NCBI GenBank assembly: GCA_003215295.1
Contig: QCKN01000005.1
Coordinates: 1 to 64,000 of the forward strand
DNA length: 64,000 nucleotides
Source: Prochlorococcus sp. AG-409-P03
Lineage (GTDB): Bacteria; Cyanobacteriota; Cyanobacteriia; PCC-6307; Cyanobiaceae
Reading direction: 5' to 3'
Both the position numbers and the translations under genes were made by a program. Positions 26,450 through 34,901 of the stretch are shown piece after piece (position 1 is the first letter of the stretch; every line of letters begins with the position of its first letter). The notes under the pieces were generated by a model. The model had not been told where the DNA came from, searched no databases, and saw only the letters and a list, made by a program, of their open reading frames with translations.

Positions 26450-26611
26450 GATGGTTTTTGAGTAACAAAATCAGCCTAAGACTTCTTGCGCCCGACCTTT
26501 TGCTTTGGGAGGTTTAAAGGTATTACACCATTGCCTTTGAAGCTTTGTAGCGAAAATAGCTTTTTAAAGATTAGTAGATCAATTTTATTAGGCTATTACT
26601 ATTTGTGTGGA

Positions 26612-28090
26612 CTAATTAATTTGGATTGATGCTGGCCGTGCTCTTCCAGTTGAACTCCACTGCTTTAAAGAGGTGAGTTGTTCTTTTGCTGTTCTTGATA
26701 GTGGAACAAGTTGACTTGCGGCAAGGATTAGATCGCTTTCTTGGAGTTCCCTTCTTTCAGCGAATGCAAAGTGCATGCCTTCTATAACAGTTTGCTCTAG
26801 CTCTGCACCAGAAAAGCCAACTGTTCTGTCCACTACTGAGCTTAGGGGTAAATTTATGTTTGGACGTCTTTGTTGAATATGAAGTTTCAAGATGCTAAAC
26901 CGCTCATTATCTGTGGGTAGGTCAAGCAAGAAGATTTCGTCAAAGCGGCCTTTCCTAAGGAGTTCTCCAGGTAGGCGTTCCACTCCATTTGCTGTGGCAA
27001 CAACAAAAACAGCTGAAGTTTTTTCAGCCATCCAAGTCAGCACATTAGCTAGTACGCGTTGACTTGTTCCTCCGTCACTTCTTGCATCTCCACCAAACCC
27101 TTTGTCTATTTCATCGATCCATAGGACACATGGAGCCATTGCCTCTGCACGTTGAATGGTTTCTCGAGTCCGAGCTTCACTTGCTCCTACAAGCCCTGCG
27201 AAAAGTCTTCCTACATCGAGCCTAAGCAGTGGCATTGACCAACTGTGAGCAATGACTTTTGCTGTTAAGGATTTACCTGTGCCTTGAGGGCCAATTAGTA
27301 AAACCCCCCTTGGGAGTGGCAACCCAAAGCTTCTTGCCTCATCGGAAAAAGCTTGATGACGTTGATCCAGCCATTTTTTAAGTGCGTCTAAGCCGCCAAT
27401 GTCAGCAGGCGTGGCCTGTGTTTCGCAATATTCAAGGACTTCGCTGCGGGCGACTGTTTGGCGCTTCTCTGCCAGGACTTCACTTAGGTCTTCTATTCCC
27501 AGCTTTCCCCTCTGTGCTAAGGCACGTGCGGCAACTTGACGAACTCTCGCTTCACTGAGTCCAGTACAGGCATGAGTGAGTTCTTCTAGAACATCATTTT
27601 CGAGAGAACTTCCACTCGCTTGGGAAATATTCTCAAGCAGGACTCTGAGCTCAGGTTCCTGTGGAAGAGGTAGGTCGAGAATTGTTAAAGCATCTTCAAG
27701 ATCACTTGGAGGAGTCCAGAGCGCTGAGCAAAGAACAATTGTGTGAGGCTGTTGTCTTAAATGTCCAGAAAGATTCCTTAGCATTCGGGCAATTCCTGGG
27801 TCTTCACAGAAACGGTGAAAATCCTTAAGTAGAAGAATTGTTGGATTGCTTGAGTCGAGGTTTTGAATCCATTCCAGGACAGCCATAGGTTGCCTGGTGC
27901 CAAGGCCTTTCGCATTCAATATTCCTTTTAGACCTTGGATGTAGTCCCACGAAGCTAGTCGGCGTGGGCTCAGCCTTGTTGCAGCACTTTCTAGTAAAAC
28001 CTCTACTCTTTCTTCTTCTCCACTGCGAATCCAGATCATAGGAGTACTCGCCCGAATTAAAAGATCTAGATGGTCATCCCAGTACTGCAT
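26612..28090 (-). CDS. ycf46: Ycf46-type AAA ATPase
   Basis: A 492-residue protein of the Ycf46 family, which is encoded in cyanobacteria and red-algal plastids; reported links are to inorganic-carbon use and growth in light, the mechanism being unsettled. Residues about 1-210 are the family-specific N-terminal region (IWIRSGEEERVEVLL, MAVLEWIQNLDSS), followed by one AAA module: GVLLIGPQGTGKSLTAKVIA (Walker A near 262-270), CVLWIDEIDKGFGG (Walker B), FVVATANGVERLPGELLRKG then RFDEIFLLDLP. The DUF177 gene ends 2 nt upstream, so it is co-transcribed with the yidC block. Confidence 0.92.
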   Translation of the reverse strand: MQYWDDHLDLLIRASTPMIWIRSGEEERVEVLLESAATRLSPRRLASWDYIQGLKGILNAKGLGTRQPMAVLEWIQNLDSSNPTILLLKDFHRFCEDPGIARMLRNLSGHLRQQPHTIVLCSALWTPPSDLEDALTILDLPLPQEPELRVLLENISQASGSSLENDVLEELTHACTGLSEARVRQVAARALAQRGKLGIEDLSEVLAEKRQTVARSEVLEYCETQATPADIGGLDALKKWLDQRHQAFSDEARSFGLPLPRGVLLIGPQGTGKSLTAKVIAHSWSMPLLRLDVGRLFAGLVGASEARTRETIQRAEAMAPCVLWIDEIDKGFGGDARSDGGTSQRVLANVLTWMAEKTSAVFVVATANGVERLPGELLRKGRFDEIFLLDLPTDNERFSILKLHIQQRRPNINLPLSSVVDRTVGFSGAELEQTVIEGMHFAFAERRELQESDLILAASQLVPLSRTAKEQLTSLKQWSSTGRARPASIQIN

Positions 28091-28092
28091 GA

Positions 28093-28620
28093 TTAAAGAA
28101 GCTTCTTTAAAATTTCCATTCTTGGATCAATCGAAGTCCTGGCATTGGCTTTCTCTTTATTTGCTCTGACCGTAGTGACTTCATGGTAATTATCTTGGCC
28201 TGGGCATTCTTTGCCGCAAGTATTAAGTAAAGGTAGTCCTAGAGTTAATTGTTCAAAAGTCCATCTTTCTGGATTAAAGTAACCTTGAGGGTCTAAAGAC
28301 TCAACCCATGAGTACAAGTTCGGTGTTTTTGGGGAGAGAGCTCTTTGAGGAAGACTTGCTTCCCCAACCCTGATCAACTCTTTTGGATTGCATTCAATAC
28401 CTTGGTTGAAAGCGCGGAGACATCTGTCACATGTCAGTTTCAAAAGAGTAGCTAGCCTTCCTTGCAATACAAGAAAATCGTCATTCAATTCTGCACTAAT
28501 AGTCCCTTGGATAGGCCTTGAAGAAGGTAGTTCGTTTAGATATACTTCGAAGTCCCATGTTTTCGGGCTGGCAAGAGCTCTCAATTCCTTTATAGGAATT
28601 GGGTTCAGCCCAGCTATCAT
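28093..28620 (-). CDS. DUF177 (YceD-family) protein
   Basis: A 175-residue YceD/DUF177 protein; family members are linked to 23S rRNA accumulation and ribosome assembly, in plants and E. coli, with no defined reaction. The N-terminal half reads [20 protein letters not shown]. Two Cys pairs are visible, [10 protein letters not shown] (CxxC) and [10 protein letters not shown] (CxxxC), which could bind zinc. rpmF, its usual partner in other bacteria, is not next to it. Its ATG overlaps the yidC stop by 4 nt and ycf46 begins 2 nt after its stop. Confidence 0.9.
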   Translation of the reverse strand: MIAGLNPIPIKELRALASPKTWDFEVYLNELPSSRPIQGTISAELNDDFLVLQGRLATLLKLTCDRCLRAFNQGIECNPKELIRVGEASLPQRALSPKTPNLYSWVESLDPQGYFNPERWTFEQLTLGLPLLNTCGKECPGQDNYHEVTTVRANKEKANARTSIDPRMEILKKLL

Positions 28621-29759
28621 TTTCCACTTTTAGGCTCGAAAGGAAGACGTTCTCCCATTCCAGAAGGAGTTGTGGCTATTGCAGTGGTGGGTTTGTTAGA
28701 GAGTTGATCGTCAAGAATTTTTTGGAGGTTTTCCGGAAGAGCCTCTTGACTAAGAAGAAAAGTCTGGAGGGCTTGAAACATATTTGCGATAACCATATAG
28801 AGCAGAACACCAGCTGGCAATGGAAAAAATAGAAACATGCCTGTGATCATTATTGGTGTGATCTTGTTGGCAGTTGACTGTTGGGGGTTTACTGGCATCC
28901 CTTTGCCCGAAAGAGCTTGAGAAGCTAAAAGAGTTAGACCAAAGGCTCCAACAAGGATTGCTATGTCCCAATTGATTGCACCATCAACGTAAAAACCAAC
29001 TTGCCCGAGTGCTTTTATAAAAAGAAATCCACTCTTTGCTGCTAAACCAGGAATCTTTGCTTCAACTGTTGCATCGCCTTCTTTCAAGGCTTTTACTGTC
29101 CCATTAGAAGAGACTTGAACTAGGTCTTCTCCTTTTGTGACTTTCCAGTTGGGAGTGAATTTTGCCCCGTCTTCAAAACGGGAAGTTACGTTGCTGAAGG
29201 GTTCTCCGTTAAGAGTCTGAAGGTTGATTTGGACAGTCTCCCCACTCCCGATTTTTGTCCCGCCTGGAATAGACGCAACTATTGGGAAATGGTCGGTTTC
29301 AGTAACAAATATTGAATGACGAGCACTTAAAAAGGGTTTTGGTTCAACAGTAGCTACCTGATCAGAAGGCAGGATTTTTAAATTTACTAAGTAGGGAACA
29401 TCAGCAAATGGTGACCCTCTCAAAGTTGCAAAGAGAGCAAATAAAATCGGCATTTGAACTAGGAGAGGAAGGCATCCGGCAAGTGGACTCCCGAACTCAT
29501 TCATCAGCTTCCCTAATTCTTCTTGCTGCTTTTGGGGGTTGCTTGCATATCTGGATTTGATCTCAGCCTGACGTTTTTGCATCACTGGCTGGGCTATTCG
29601 CATTCTTCTTGCACTTCGAATAGAACCCGCACTTAAGGGGAAGAGTGCAAGTCTGATAACAATTGTTAGGGCGACAATCGCAAGGCCATAGCTAGGGACT
29701 AGTCCATAGAAGAAATCCAGAATCGGGATCAGCAAGTTGTCAGAGATGTACCCGATCAC
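28617..29759 (-). CDS. yidC: Membrane protein insertase YidC with an inserted lumenal/periplasmic domain
   Basis: YidC inserts proteins into the plasma and thylakoid membranes, alone or with Sec. The 380-residue protein has the Oxa1-type spans: about residues 20-42, a cytoplasmic hairpin ([20 protein letters not shown]), 95-113 ([20 protein letters not shown]), 262-280 and 305-340. It lacks the large P1 domain of Gram-negative YidC but has about 120 extra residues (130-250) in the exported loop between the second and third core spans, where about 30 are usual. This insert ends with [20 protein letters not shown], very like a Big_2 bacterial Ig-like domain. The gene lies between the PH-domain gene and DUF177 in the rpmH-rnpA-yidC block. 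Confidence 0.95.
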   Translation of the reverse strand: MIGYISDNLLIPILDFFYGLVPSYGLAIVALTIVIRLALFPLSAGSIRSARRMRIAQPVMQKRQAEIKSRYASNPQKQQEELGKLMNEFGSPLAGCLPLLVQMPILFALFATLRGSPFADVPYLVNLKILPSDQVATVEPKPFLSARHSIFVTETDHFPIVASIPGGTKIGSGETVQINLQTLNGEPFSNVTSRFEDGAKFTPNWKVTKGEDLVQVSSNGTVKALKEGDATVEAKIPGLAAKSGFLFIKALGQVGFYVDGAINWDIAILVGAFGLTLLASQALSGKGMPVNPQQSTANKITPIMITGMFLFFPLPAGVLLYMVIANMFQALQTFLLSQEALPENLQKILDDQLSNKPTTAIATTPSGMGERLPFEPKSGK

Positions 29760-29843
29760 GATGTTTCTCTCAGAGATTTGGGAAAGGTAATGCCAGTTTG
29801 CAACATCAAGTGTTGTGCTGTCTAAAGTGGATTCTGAAGTTGA

Positions 29844-30257
29844 TCATGCTGCAAACCCTTCTACATTGTTTTTCAGAGCCTTTGCAGTACGGATATTTAT
29901 TTGCTGATTGATGTACTTCTCGACTTCCCTAAACCTCGGTACTGACCTCATTTCGAGCTTTGCCCCATCTTTAACTACTAGAACCATATCTCCATAAAAG
30001 CCGAACCCCCTTGAGATTGATCGGATTTCTGTGATTTGACCAAAAACCACTTGACTTTGATCTTTCCCAAACCAGCCTCCAGTTACTGAAACACGTTTAT
30101 TGGTGATCTTGTATCTAAGCCAAAGTGCTCTGACTATTGCTGCAAATGTAAATGGAAGGCCAATTATGGTTAAGCCTGCAAGCAAATTTATTGCTAGGTC
30201 AACTTTGGCAGGACCTCCTTCGTAGAAAGTTTTCTCAATAGATCCTGAAACTGTCAT
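29844..30257 (-). CDS. Bacterial PH-domain membrane protein
   Basis: A 137-residue protein with two membrane-prone segments near residues 19-47 (AINLLAGLTIIGLPFTFAAI) followed by a bacterial pleckstrin-homology (bPH2/YdbS-like) domain: LWLRYKITNKRVSVTGGWFG, SQVVFGQITEIRSISRGFGF, then YGDMVLVVKDGAKLEMRSVP and a closing helix. Such domains usually bind membranes or partners; no activity is known. Its ATG overlaps the rnpA stop by 4 nt and yidC starts 84 nt later, which places it within the classical rnpA-yidC neighbourhood and hints at a link to membrane protein biogenesis. Confidence 0.85.
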   Translation of the reverse strand: MTVSGSIEKTFYEGGPAKVDLAINLLAGLTIIGLPFTFAAIVRALWLRYKITNKRVSVTGGWFGKDQSQVVFGQITEIRSISRGFGFYGDMVLVVKDGAKLEMRSVPRFREVEKYINQQINIRTAKALKNNVEGFAA

Positions 30258-30640
30258 AAAAGGAGGTCTGCAGCGTCGAGTAGTTGATCACATTCTTCTA
30301 GCAGTTGGCAGGTGGATTTGTCAGAGGACTTTGGCTTAAGGCTGATTAACAGCCAATTCTTTATTTGGGCGGAATCCTGAAAGAGTCTTTCCCTGAGGTG
30401 ATTATGAATTAGCCGTCTTAAACGGTTTCTAACAACTGCCTTTTTGCTAACTTTGTTGCTTATGGCAACAGCACACTTACAGGCAGTTGGGTTACCATCT
30501 TTGAAGCTTGATTTTTGCAAGATGGGTTTAGACTTTGCAACTCTAAGAATCATTAAAGAGCCGTGATATCTCTTGCCAAACCTATGAATGTGATCAAAAC
30601 ATCTATGTCCCTTTAGCCGCATTGATCTTGGTAGAACCAT
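30254..30640 (-). CDS. rnpA: Ribonuclease P protein component
   Basis: The protein subunit assisting the RNA enzyme that trims tRNA 5' ends. The 128-residue basic protein has the N-terminal LPRSMRLKGHRCFDHIHRFG, the RNR signature AVVRNRLRRLIHNHLRERLF and the preceding VAISNKVSKK. The KKAVVRNRLRR core is diagnostic. It follows rpmH by 49 nt, as in most bacteria, and overlaps the PH-domain gene by 4 nt. Confidence 0.96.
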   Translation of the reverse strand: MVLPRSMRLKGHRCFDHIHRFGKRYHGSLMILRVAKSKPILQKSSFKDGNPTACKCAVAISNKVSKKAVVRNRLRRLIHNHLRERLFQDSAQIKNWLLISLKPKSSDKSTCQLLEECDQLLDAADLLL

Positions 30641-30689
30641 TGATGGGAATTTCTTGTGACCCTTCTAAGGAAGTTTGCTGAGATTTTAA

Positions 30690-30827
30690 CTAAACCGCTA
30701 GTCGGCTACGGCCTCTTTTCCTGCGACTTCTTATGACTCTTCGCCCAGTATGAGTTCTCATTCTCACCCGAAATCCTGAGACGCGTTTTCTTTTTCGGCT
30801 TGTACCACCAAGGGTTCTTTTTGTCAT
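30690..30827 (-). CDS. rpmH: 50S ribosomal protein L34
   Basis: A 45-residue, extremely basic protein that packs into 23S rRNA. It starts with ATG at 30827 and reads [20 protein letters not shown], then [20 protein letters not shown], ending in SRLAV. The GFR.RM.T..GR..I..RR.KGR consensus is clear, with RKRGR in place of the common RKGR. It precedes rnpA by 49 nt in the classical rpmH-rnpA order; dnaA is not adjacent. Confidence 0.97.
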   Translation of the reverse strand: MTKRTLGGTSRKRKRVSGFRVRMRTHTGRRVIRSRRKRGRSRLAV

Positions 30828-30877
30828 TGAATAGTTCCGAGGCTTGGCTTTGTAAGACTTTTTCCTAATTTATCAGG

Positions 30878-31459
30878 TCAATCGATATCTATATTCCAAC
30901 TTCCGATATAACTCGATATTGGGAGATCCCCAGGAGTTTGGGACGTGACATTGATTTGAAACATTCCTGCTCTAGAAGGATTGAAGATTTTCATAACCAA
31001 GGCGATTGACTCCCTAGCAGGGATTGGCTCGTCAGGAAATACTTCAATAGAGGTGTTGTCATTGTTAACTTCAAAGACTGCAGGAATGTTCTCTTTACAT
31101 TTTGTTCTCTCGAGCATTCCTCCTACCATTACTTTGCATAAGCTCAGCTTTTTGGGAGTTATGGTTGCGTCGAAATATTTTGGAATTGTCAGACTTAGTT
31201 TGAGAGTCGCATTTTTTCGATCTCTTTTTTTCATGATTAGGTAGTAGGTAGATCTATCGCGTTTTGTTCTCGAACTTTGAGTGTAATAAAGCTTTTTGTA
31301 TGTGCCAGTGTCGTCCCATCGAAATTCAACCATTGATGGGTTGGCAAGTGCTTTAGAGCTAAAGGCTTCGGGCAAAGTCAAACTGCCAGTAAGAGCAAAT
31401 GCTGTAATAGCGATTGCTGGGATTCTTTTTAGGTGAAAACCTGTTTGAGTTCTAGTCAT
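30878..31459 (-). CDS. DUF2808 secreted protein
   Basis: A 193-residue exported protein of the cyanobacterial DUF2808 family, function unknown. The N-terminus has a signal peptide with the apolar stretch IPAIAITAFALTGSLTLP and probable cleavage after KALA. The mature domain has MVEFRWDDTGTYKKLYYTQS, a beta-rich central part with two Cys (LSLCKVMVGGMLERTKC) that could form a disulfide, and a late GMFQINVTSQTPGD. It lies 50 nt upstream of rpmH but is probably transcribed with aroH and sppA. Confidence 0.88.
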   Translation of the reverse strand: MTRTQTGFHLKRIPAIAITAFALTGSLTLPEAFSSKALANPSMVEFRWDDTGTYKKLYYTQSSRTKRDRSTYYLIMKKRDRKNATLKLSLTIPKYFDATITPKKLSLCKVMVGGMLERTKCKENIPAVFEVNNDNTSIEVFPDEPIPARESIALVMKIFNPSRAGMFQINVTSQTPGDLPISSYIGSWNIDID

Positions 31460-31567
31460 TGGATTAAAGAAGATGTCTTAGCTAGAGATTTTCACCTTTA
31501 GGTTAATAAGGCAATTCTCCTTTGCTCTTGGGGGCTGAAGATGAAACTTATGCCGGCCCCATATCTG

Positions 31568-31957
31568 TCATTTCTTGTTTGACCTGTCTGGTCTAAGCAA
31601 ACGTGCTTGCCCTAGATAAGGGTGTTTAGGCTTTTGAGCAAGTGGTAACAAGACGTGAGCAAGAATTCGAATGCAAAATTTGAGATCTCCTTCCACAGAC
31701 ATTTGCTGGCAGTCAAGCAAGGCAATACTTTCCCAACCCTTTTGCTTTCGAGCAATCGCAGCAGGAAAACAAGCATTGAGATCTGCTGTTACTGAAAATG
31801 TAATAGAAATAATTTGTTCAGGGCTAAGTGCATTTCTGCTGACAAGCTCTGAGACTAATTCGCTTACAGCTGTTTCTATGGCTTCTGGTGTGTTGTTATG
31901 AGCAGTAGTAGCCCCTCGCAAGCCGCATAGGTTTAACGATTTTGTATCTAAGGCCAT
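31568..31957 (-). CDS. aroH: Chorismate mutase, AroH class
   Basis: Converts chorismate to prephenate for phenylalanine and tyrosine synthesis. The 129-residue product is of the AroH (B. subtilis-like, trimeric alpha/beta) class: LCGLRGATTAHNNTPEAIET with the active-site Arg, ISITFSVTADLNACFPAAIA, GWESIALLDCQQMSVEGDL and a late ILAHVLLPLAQK. It is 3 nt downstream of sppA, so the two genes form a transcription unit. Confidence 0.95.
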   Translation of the reverse strand: MALDTKSLNLCGLRGATTAHNNTPEAIETAVSELVSELVSRNALSPEQIISITFSVTADLNACFPAAIARKQKGWESIALLDCQQMSVEGDLKFCIRILAHVLLPLAQKPKHPYLGQARLLRPDRSNKK

Positions 31958-31960
31958 GGA

Positions 31961-32773
31961 TCAAGGCTTATAGAGCCAAAGAATTTGGCCGCTATTTGTA
32001 AGTTCTATATTCAGCATCTCTATGAGTTGGTTAAGAAGCTGATTGCCTGGAATTAATCCCATTAGCTTCTTTTTTGTACGCCCAAAGGTAATGGGTTGGG
32101 TATTCTCTTCATCAAGATTTGCAAGTTTTGCAGCCAGTAATCTTGCAGTCTCTTCATCTCCAAGCTCATCTATTAACCCAACTTCTTTTGCTTGTTCTCC
32201 AGTAAAGACTCTTCCATCGGCAAAGGCTTTAACTTCTTCATTACTAAGTTGTCGACCATTAGCTACTGCTGAAACAAATTGCAAATAACTGCTATCAATC
32301 AAAGACTGCAGAAGCTCCCTCTCTTCTGCAGTAAGCGCTCTGTCTGGTGAGAGGATATCTTTGTAGGTTCCGCTTTTTATAGTTTCAAAGCGAACACCTA
32401 TGCGTTCGAGCAACTTTGAAAGATTGTTCCCACGAAGGATTACGCCAATCGATCCAGTAATTGTGCCTGGATTGGAAACAATTTTTTCTGCGGCTACGCC
32501 CACATACACTCCTCCTGAGGCTGAGATGTTCCCAAAACTCGCGACCACATGGCACCCTTTTTCGCGAAGTCGCAAGATTGCACTATGAATCTCCTGACTA
32601 TCTCCCACTGTGCCGCCAGGGCTATCAATGCGAAGCAATAGTGCTGGGAATTCCCTCTCTTCAATCTGTTTAAGTGCTTTTAAGACGCGCTTTCGTGTAA
32701 TCCCTGTTATGGCACCATCAATGCAGATACGTGCCATCCTTCTGCGGGACTTCCGAGACCAGGGCCAGATCAT
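31961..32773 (-). CDS. sppA: Signal peptide peptidase SppA, short form
   Basis: A membrane-associated serine protease that digests cleaved signal peptides; in cyanobacteria SppA1 was linked to light-induced antenna turnover. The 270-residue product is the short (single-domain) form. It has LLLRIDSPGGTVGDSQEIHS, the nucleophile in FGNISASGGVYVGVAAEKI near Ser86, and ITGSIGVILRGNNLSKLLER; the KSGTYKDILSPDRALTAEER segment carries the likely catalytic Lys. There is no clear long N-terminal anchor (MIWPWSRKSRRRMARIC). It heads the long minus-strand block, divergent from the DMT transporter (53 nt). Confidence 0.93.
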   Translation of the reverse strand: MIWPWSRKSRRRMARICIDGAITGITRKRVLKALKQIEEREFPALLLRIDSPGGTVGDSQEIHSAILRLREKGCHVVASFGNISASGGVYVGVAAEKIVSNPGTITGSIGVILRGNNLSKLLERIGVRFETIKSGTYKDILSPDRALTAEERELLQSLIDSSYLQFVSAVANGRQLSNEEVKAFADGRVFTGEQAKEVGLIDELGDEETARLLAAKLANLDEENTQPITFGRTKKKLMGLIPGNQLLNQLIEMLNIELTNSGQILWLYKP

Positions 32774-32826
32774 GCAAATTGTGCGTATTTCACCTGATCT
32801 TAAAAAGGAGCTCGCAAACTGACCTT

Positions 32827-33786
32827 ATGTCTTTAATTCGGCACTGGTTGCTGATGGTTCTGCCATTTGCTTTATGGGGCACAGCAATGGCTGCTATGGC
32901 ACCTCTTGTTCTGTCTGGAGGTGCTTTAACTGTTGCTTCATTACGGCTTCTGCCGGCTGGGATTGCACTTTTAATAGCAGTCCCCCTTTTGAAAAGGAGT
33001 TGGACTATTGCAATTGGGGATCTGTGGTGGTTCCTGGTTTTTACGCTAATAGATGGGAGCATATTTCAACTTTGCTTGGCAAGAGGCTTGGCTGAAACGG
33101 GCGCTGGGTTGGGATCGGTTCTTATTGATTCACAACCGTTAATGGTTGCTCTTTTGGCTCGCAGCCTTTTTGGAGATGCAATTAACCCAATAGGTTGGAT
33201 GGGGTTGATTTTGGGCTTGTTGGGGATAATTTTTATTGGTGCTCCACCTGGGCTCCTTAAGCATTGGTGGTTAATGGGTCAGCCTGTAGCAGTGGAAAGT
33301 TTATGGAGTCATGGAGAAGGGTGGATGCTTGCAGCTGCTGTTGCAATGGCTTTTGGAACGGTGTTGATTCGTTTTGCGTGTAAGGAAAGTGATCCTGTGG
33401 CTGTTACGGGTTGGCATATGCTCTGTGGCAGTATGCCGTTACTTATATGGCATCTTTTTGATAAGAATTGGCCATTATTACCTCAGTGGTCGACATTTGA
33501 GTGGTCTCTGATGGTCTACGCAAGTCTTTTTGGAAGTGCGCTTGCTTATGGACTGTTCTTTTGGTTCGCTAATAGAGAAGAATTGACCAGTTTCAGCACA
33601 CTTGCTTTCTTGACACCTGTTTTTGCTCTCTTAACAGGAGGAATCTGGCTTGGAGAAAGGCTCGCCTTTTTACAGTGGATTGGCGTGGGCCTGGTTCTTG
33701 TGTCTGTTCTTTTAGTAAGTCAAAGAAAGCGTTTTTGGGAGCCAAATCAGTCAGAACAAAGCCTTATGAAACGAGGTCTTGGTTAA
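32827..33786 (+). CDS. EamA/DMT-superfamily transporter
   Basis: A 319-residue integral membrane protein with ten predicted spans in two EamA repeats; these carry metabolites or amino acids, and the substrate is unknown. ATG 32827 (MSLIRHWLLMVLPFALWGTA) was chosen over upstream starts lying inside the divergent sppA leader. Conserved features include PFALWGTAMAAMAP in span 1, LRLLPAGIALL, and in the second half AFGTVLIRFACKESDPVAVT. It overlaps the following glycosyltransferase gene by 1 nt and may be part of a three-gene envelope or pterin-glycoside unit. Confidence 0.9.
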   Translation: MSLIRHWLLMVLPFALWGTAMAAMAPLVLSGGALTVASLRLLPAGIALLIAVPLLKRSWTIAIGDLWWFLVFTLIDGSIFQLCLARGLAETGAGLGSVLIDSQPLMVALLARSLFGDAINPIGWMGLILGLLGIIFIGAPPGLLKHWWLMGQPVAVESLWSHGEGWMLAAAVAMAFGTVLIRFACKESDPVAVTGWHMLCGSMPLLIWHLFDKNWPLLPQWSTFEWSLMVYASLFGSALAYGLFFWFANREELTSFSTLAFLTPVFALLTGGIWLGERLAFLQWIGVGLVLVSVLLVSQRKRFWEPNQSEQSLMKRGLG

Positions 33787-34892
33787 TGACTCTCAACCAA
33801 ATGAAGCTGGTATTGGTTAGTACTCCTATTGGTTATTTGGGAAGTGGTAAAGGAGGTGGTGTTGAGGTGACGATGTGTTCCTTGATTAAAGGGCTTTTGA
33901 GCCTTGGACACCAGTTGATTGTCGTCGCGCCATATGGCTCCGTTTTGCCCTCGGGCTGTAGTGCAGCAGAAATCTGTTTGGTAAGTGGTGTTGAACAACC
34001 GAGTTGGCAGCATCAAGAGCGTGATGCTCCAATGCTTATTCCTCCAGATGGCCTGCTCTTAAAGCTTTGGGAGCAAGCAATTCAGCTTGGAAAATCTGCG
34101 GATGCTGTTCTGAATTTCAGTTATGACTGGTTACCTCTTTGGCTTACTCCTCATGTAACTGCAGACCTCTTTCATTTGATAAGTATGGGTGGGGTGTCGA
34201 ACGTGATGAAAAGTCTTGTTGAGGATTTGTCTAAGTCAAATAATCACGGTCGATTGGCTTTTCATACCTACTGCCAGGCTGCTGACTACTGCCTCTCAAA
34301 GGAGCCCGTAGTGGTTGGTAATGGTTTTGATCTTGGAAAATATGAGTTTCAACCTTCCTCTGGCGGGGCACTCGGTTGGGCTGGTCGTATTGCTCCCGAA
34401 AAGGGCCTAGAGGATGCTGTTGCTGTTGCGTCAGCTTTAGGGGAACGTCTTTTGGTCTGGGGGGTAAAAGAAGATCTTGAATATGCAGCCGTTGTGGAGG
34501 AAAATGCACCTGCAGGGATGATTGATTGGCGAGGATTTCTACCTACAGATGAATTTCAGAGGCAAATAGGAGCCTGCCGTGTGTTGTTAAACACTCCGAA
34601 GTGGAATGAGGCCTATGGCAACGTTGTTGTTGAAGCAATGGCTTGTGGAGTTCCAGTTGTTGCTTATGACCGTGGAGGCCCTGGGGAGCTGGTTACTTCA
34701 GGTTTAACTGGCTGGTTGGTGGCCCCAGATGATATTAGTGAAATGACAGCTGCTACATCACGTATTAATGAGATTGATCGAAGAGAATGTAGGGTTTGGG
34801 CTGAGAAGTTTGCGTCTGCTGAAGAGTTTGCTCAACGAGTTGAGGATTGGATCTCGTCAATTATAAAGAATAAAGATGCCTCCATTAATTAG
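33786..34892 (+). CDS. GT4-family glycosyltransferase, resembling UDP-glucose:tetrahydrobiopterin glucosyltransferase
   Basis: A 368-residue GT-B glycosyltransferase. The N-terminal half opens LVLVSTPIGYLGSGKGGGVE, with the glycine-rich acceptor-domain loop; the C-terminal half has GWAGRIAPEKGLEDAVAVAS, TPKWNEAYGNVVVEAMACG (the Glu-rich donor site) and PVVAYDRGGPGELV. By memory the whole layout (STPxGxLGSG start, SYDWLPLWLTP, HLISMG) follows the Synechococcus PCC 7942 enzyme that glucosylates tetrahydrobiopterin, so a pteridine glucosyltransferase role is likely but unproven. ATG 33786 overlaps the transporter stop; the next gene starts 9 nt after it. Confidence 0.85.
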   Translation: MTLNQMKLVLVSTPIGYLGSGKGGGVEVTMCSLIKGLLSLGHQLIVVAPYGSVLPSGCSAAEICLVSGVEQPSWQHQERDAPMLIPPDGLLLKLWEQAIQLGKSADAVLNFSYDWLPLWLTPHVTADLFHLISMGGVSNVMKSLVEDLSKSNNHGRLAFHTYCQAADYCLSKEPVVVGNGFDLGKYEFQPSSGGALGWAGRIAPEKGLEDAVAVASALGERLLVWGVKEDLEYAAVVEENAPAGMIDWRGFLPTDEFQRQIGACRVLLNTPKWNEAYGNVVVEAMACGVPVVAYDRGGPGELVTSGLTGWLVAPDDISEMTAATSRINEIDRRECRVWAEKFASAEEFAQRVEDWISSIIKNKDASIN

Positions 34893-34901
34893 CTAATCGC
34901 A

